Assembly (NCBI RefSeq): GCF_026339735.1
Contig: NZ_JAPEQG010000001.1
Span: 6,453,501 to 6,517,500, forward strand
Source: Streptomyces sp. NBC_01669
GTDB lineage: Bacteria; Actinomycetota; Actinomycetes; Streptomycetales; Streptomycetaceae
Direction of reading: 5' to 3'
DNA length: 64,000 nt
Both the position numbers and the translations under genes were made by a program. Shown one piece after another: positions 62,433 to 64,000 of the stretch. How positions within the stretch are numbered: position 1 is the stretch's first letter; each line of letters opens with the position of its first letter. The notes under the pieces are model-generated. The model saw only the letters and a list, made by a program, of their open reading frames with translations. It was not told the origin of the DNA and ran no database searches.

Positions 62433-63141
62433 ATGGCACGACGCACCCGCGTGCTCAGTGCGCTCGCACTGGCGGCAGCGGCCGCGCTCTACCCGTGCAG
62501 GCCGCCGCTCAGCAGGCCGTGCAGCAGTCCGGACCCGGGGCGGCCGCGCCCCGGGGCGCTCCGGGCGCCCCATGCGCGGCGCCGACGCCGACATCGGTTC
62601 CCGCACCAAGCTCCTCGACCCGACGACCAGGTACCTGCAGTGGTACCCGGCCGAGGCCGACGTCTCGATCCGGCCCGGCTGGTTCTACCACCAGGAGCAA
62701 CAGCCCAAGAACCCAGCGCAGTTGATGAATCTGTACGAGAAGAGTGTCGGCCGCAACGCCTCGCTGCTGCTGAACGTGCCGCCCGGCCGGGACGGCCGGA
62801 TCGCCGACGCTGACGTCACGTCACTGACCGCATTCGGCAAGGCCGTACGCAGCACCTACGGCACCGACGTGCGGCGCACGCAGGGCCCGGGACCGTATAC
62901 CTTCGACCGGGTCGCCGTCCGTGAGGACATCCGGCAGGGTCAGCGCGTCGAGAAGTTCGCCGTGGAGGCCCGGATCGACGGCAGTTGGCAGCGGATCGCC
63001 GAGGGCACCACCATCGGCAACCGGCGCATTCTGCCGCTCGCCTCGCCCGTCACCGCGACGGCGGTACGGGTCAAGGTCCTGGAGTCCCGGGCCGCACCGC
63101 ACCTGGGGGCGACCACGCTGCACCTGAGTTCGGCCGGATGA
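62433..63141 (+). pseudogene. GH29 alpha-L-fucosidase remnant with internal deletion
   Basis: GGGGAGGG and ATG 62433 start a signal peptide (MARRTRVLSALALAAAAAL). The frame then shifts: the expected PVQAAAQQAVQQSGPG continues one base out. From about 62575 a third frame reads ADIGSRTKLLDPTTRYLQWY, then PAEADVSIRPGWFYH, SVGRNASLLLNVPPG and IADADVTSL, which is the C-terminal part of GH29 fucosidases, followed by part of a C-terminal beta domain ending at 63141. Several hundred residues with the catalytic core are missing. It is not functional. Confidence 0.75.
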
Positions 63142-63163
63142 GTCGCCGGCCCAGGGGGCGGGG

Positions 63164-63811
63164 TCACCCCCGGTCCAGGTAGGCCAGAACGGCCAGAACG
63201 CGGCGGTTGTCGTCGTCGGACGGCGGCAGGTCGAGCTTCCCGAAAATGTTCGAGGTGTGCTTGGCCACCGCCCGCTCCGTGATCACCATCTGCGAGGCGA
63301 TCGCCGCGTTCGAACGGCCCTGCGCCATCAGCGCCATGACCTCCAGCTCGCGCGGGGTCAGACCGCCCATCGGCTTGTCCTGTGCGCGTCGGGACAGCAG
63401 CTGTGAGATCACCTGCGGGTCCATCGCGGTGCCGCCCGCCGCGACCCTGCGTACCGCGTCGATGAACTGGTCCGCGTCGAAGACCCGGTCCTTGAGCAGG
63501 TACCCGATGCCCCCGTTGCCGTCCGCCAGCAGTTCACGGGCGTACAGCTGCTCCACATGCTGGGAGAGGACGAGCACCGGCAGTCCCGGCCGGGCCCTGC
63601 GGGCCGCGAGTGCGCACTGCAGTCCCTCGTCCGTGTGGGACGGCGGAAGCCGGACGTCGACCACGGCGACGTCCGGATCCAACTCGGCGAGAGCACGGGT
63701 CAGTTCGGGACCGGTCTCGACGGCCGCCGCGATCTCGAAGTCGTACGCCTCCAGCATCCGGACCAGACCGTCGCGCAGCAGGAAGAGGTCTTCGGCTAGG
63801 ACAACTCGCAA
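63164..63811 (-). CDS. NarL/LuxR-type response regulator
   Basis: A 215-residue regulator. The receiver domain has the acidic pocket LAEDLF, phosphoacceptor Asp52 (VAVVDVRLPP), the QH pair in LVLSQHVEQLY and Lys in GYLLKDRV. The C-terminal LuxR helix-turn-helix is LTPRELEVMALMAQGRSNAA followed by IASQMVITERAVAKHTSNIF. The start codon is TTG 63811, preceded by GGAGA, inside the 3' end of the kinase gene (16-bp overlap), so translation is coupled. Targets are unknown. Confidence 0.92.
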   Translation of the reverse strand: MRVVLAEDLFLLRDGLVRMLEAYDFEIAAAVETGPELTRALAELDPDVAVVDVRLPPSHTDEGLQCALAARRARPGLPVLVLSQHVEQLYARELLADGNGGIGYLLKDRVFDADQFIDAVRRVAAGGTAMDPQVISQLLSRRAQDKPMGGLTPRELEVMALMAQGRSNAAIASQMVITERAVAKHTSNIFGKLDLPPSDDDNRRVLAVLAYLDRG

Positions 63812-64000
63812 GGGATCTCCATGGTCACCATGGTGGGACCGCCCGCTGGGCTGCTGACGGCCATGATGCCGTCGAATGTACCGAGTCGGCGTTCGATTCC
63901 GCTCAGCCCCGAGCCCGATCCGATGATCGCGCCGCCCCTGCCGTTGTCCGTGACGGAAATCCGGAGCATCGAGTCGGCGTGATGGATGTCCACCCGGAGG
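63796..64000 (-). CDS. Sensor histidine kinase, C-terminal part (cut by window end)
   Basis: Only the last 67 or so codons are in the window. They carry the end of the HATPase domain of a NarX/DesK-type kinase: RISVTDNGRGG (G1 box) and GSGLSGIERRLGTFDG (G2 box), ending VTMEIPCELS. It overlaps the response regulator gene by 16 bp, which identifies its partner. The sensor and dimerisation domains lie beyond the right edge. Confidence 0.88.
   Translation of the reverse strand, partial: LRVDIHHADSMLRISVTDNGRGGAIIGSGSGLSGIERRLGTFDGIMAVSSPAGGPTMVTMEIPCELS

Overview
The window is high-GC actinobacterial chromosome and almost certainly Streptomyces. The evidence is strong third-position G/C codon use, many GTG starts, SARP/AfsR-type regulators, and a recognisable core order: panB, nadE, glnA2, glnE, malR-malEFG-aglA, alpha-amylase, pullulanase. 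From memory this follows the S. coelicolor segment around SCO2226-SCO2256. It looks like core chromosome with small accessory insertions rather than a large island.

Left part (1-10.8 kb): a truncated MFS exporter, an F420-NADPH oxidoreductase, a site-2-protease-like M50 peptidase, a large AfsR/SARP-type regulator broken by a one-base frameshift near 5183, a DrrAB-like ABC exporter, and a divergent HxlR regulator / NmrA-like reductase pair. The accessory insertion follows (10.8-13.7 kb). It has an IS5-type transposase tail interrupted at 10942 by a sequence that begins like a group II intron, then a 680-residue TnpB-family RuvC nuclease. The nuclease reading frame and its probable omega-RNA region end on the stop codon of panB.

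Middle (13.7-37.5 kb): panB; two MFS exporters, each with a TetR regulator and palindromic operators; an endonuclease/exonuclease/phosphatase protein; a third MFS exporter; nadE; a probable metal-handling group (multicopper oxidase, DUF6153, CBS, DUF305 and DUF3105 proteins); glnA2; a PrmC-like methyltransferase preceded by an attenuator-like leader with a 22-codon ORF; glnE; a PAP2-type membrane enzyme; and malR.

Right part (37.5-64 kb): the maltose/starch block. MalEFG imports maltodextrins, AglA hydrolyses them inside the cell, and the secreted alpha-amylase and two-module amylopullulanase make them from starch. MalR and a second MalR-like repressor coupled to aglA probably control it through CTTGC-type operators. 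After this come a tautomerase, a TetR / ferredoxin-reductase / PF10118 group, secreted proteins of unknown function (one with 30-bp tandem repeats, one DUF1996), a MarR / carboxymuconolactone-decarboxylase-like divergent pair, remnants of GH84 and GH29 glycosidases, and a two-component system cut by the window end. Many genes are separated by long perfect hairpins without U-tracts, which act as boundaries between transcription units. No tRNA, rRNA or CRISPR array was seen.
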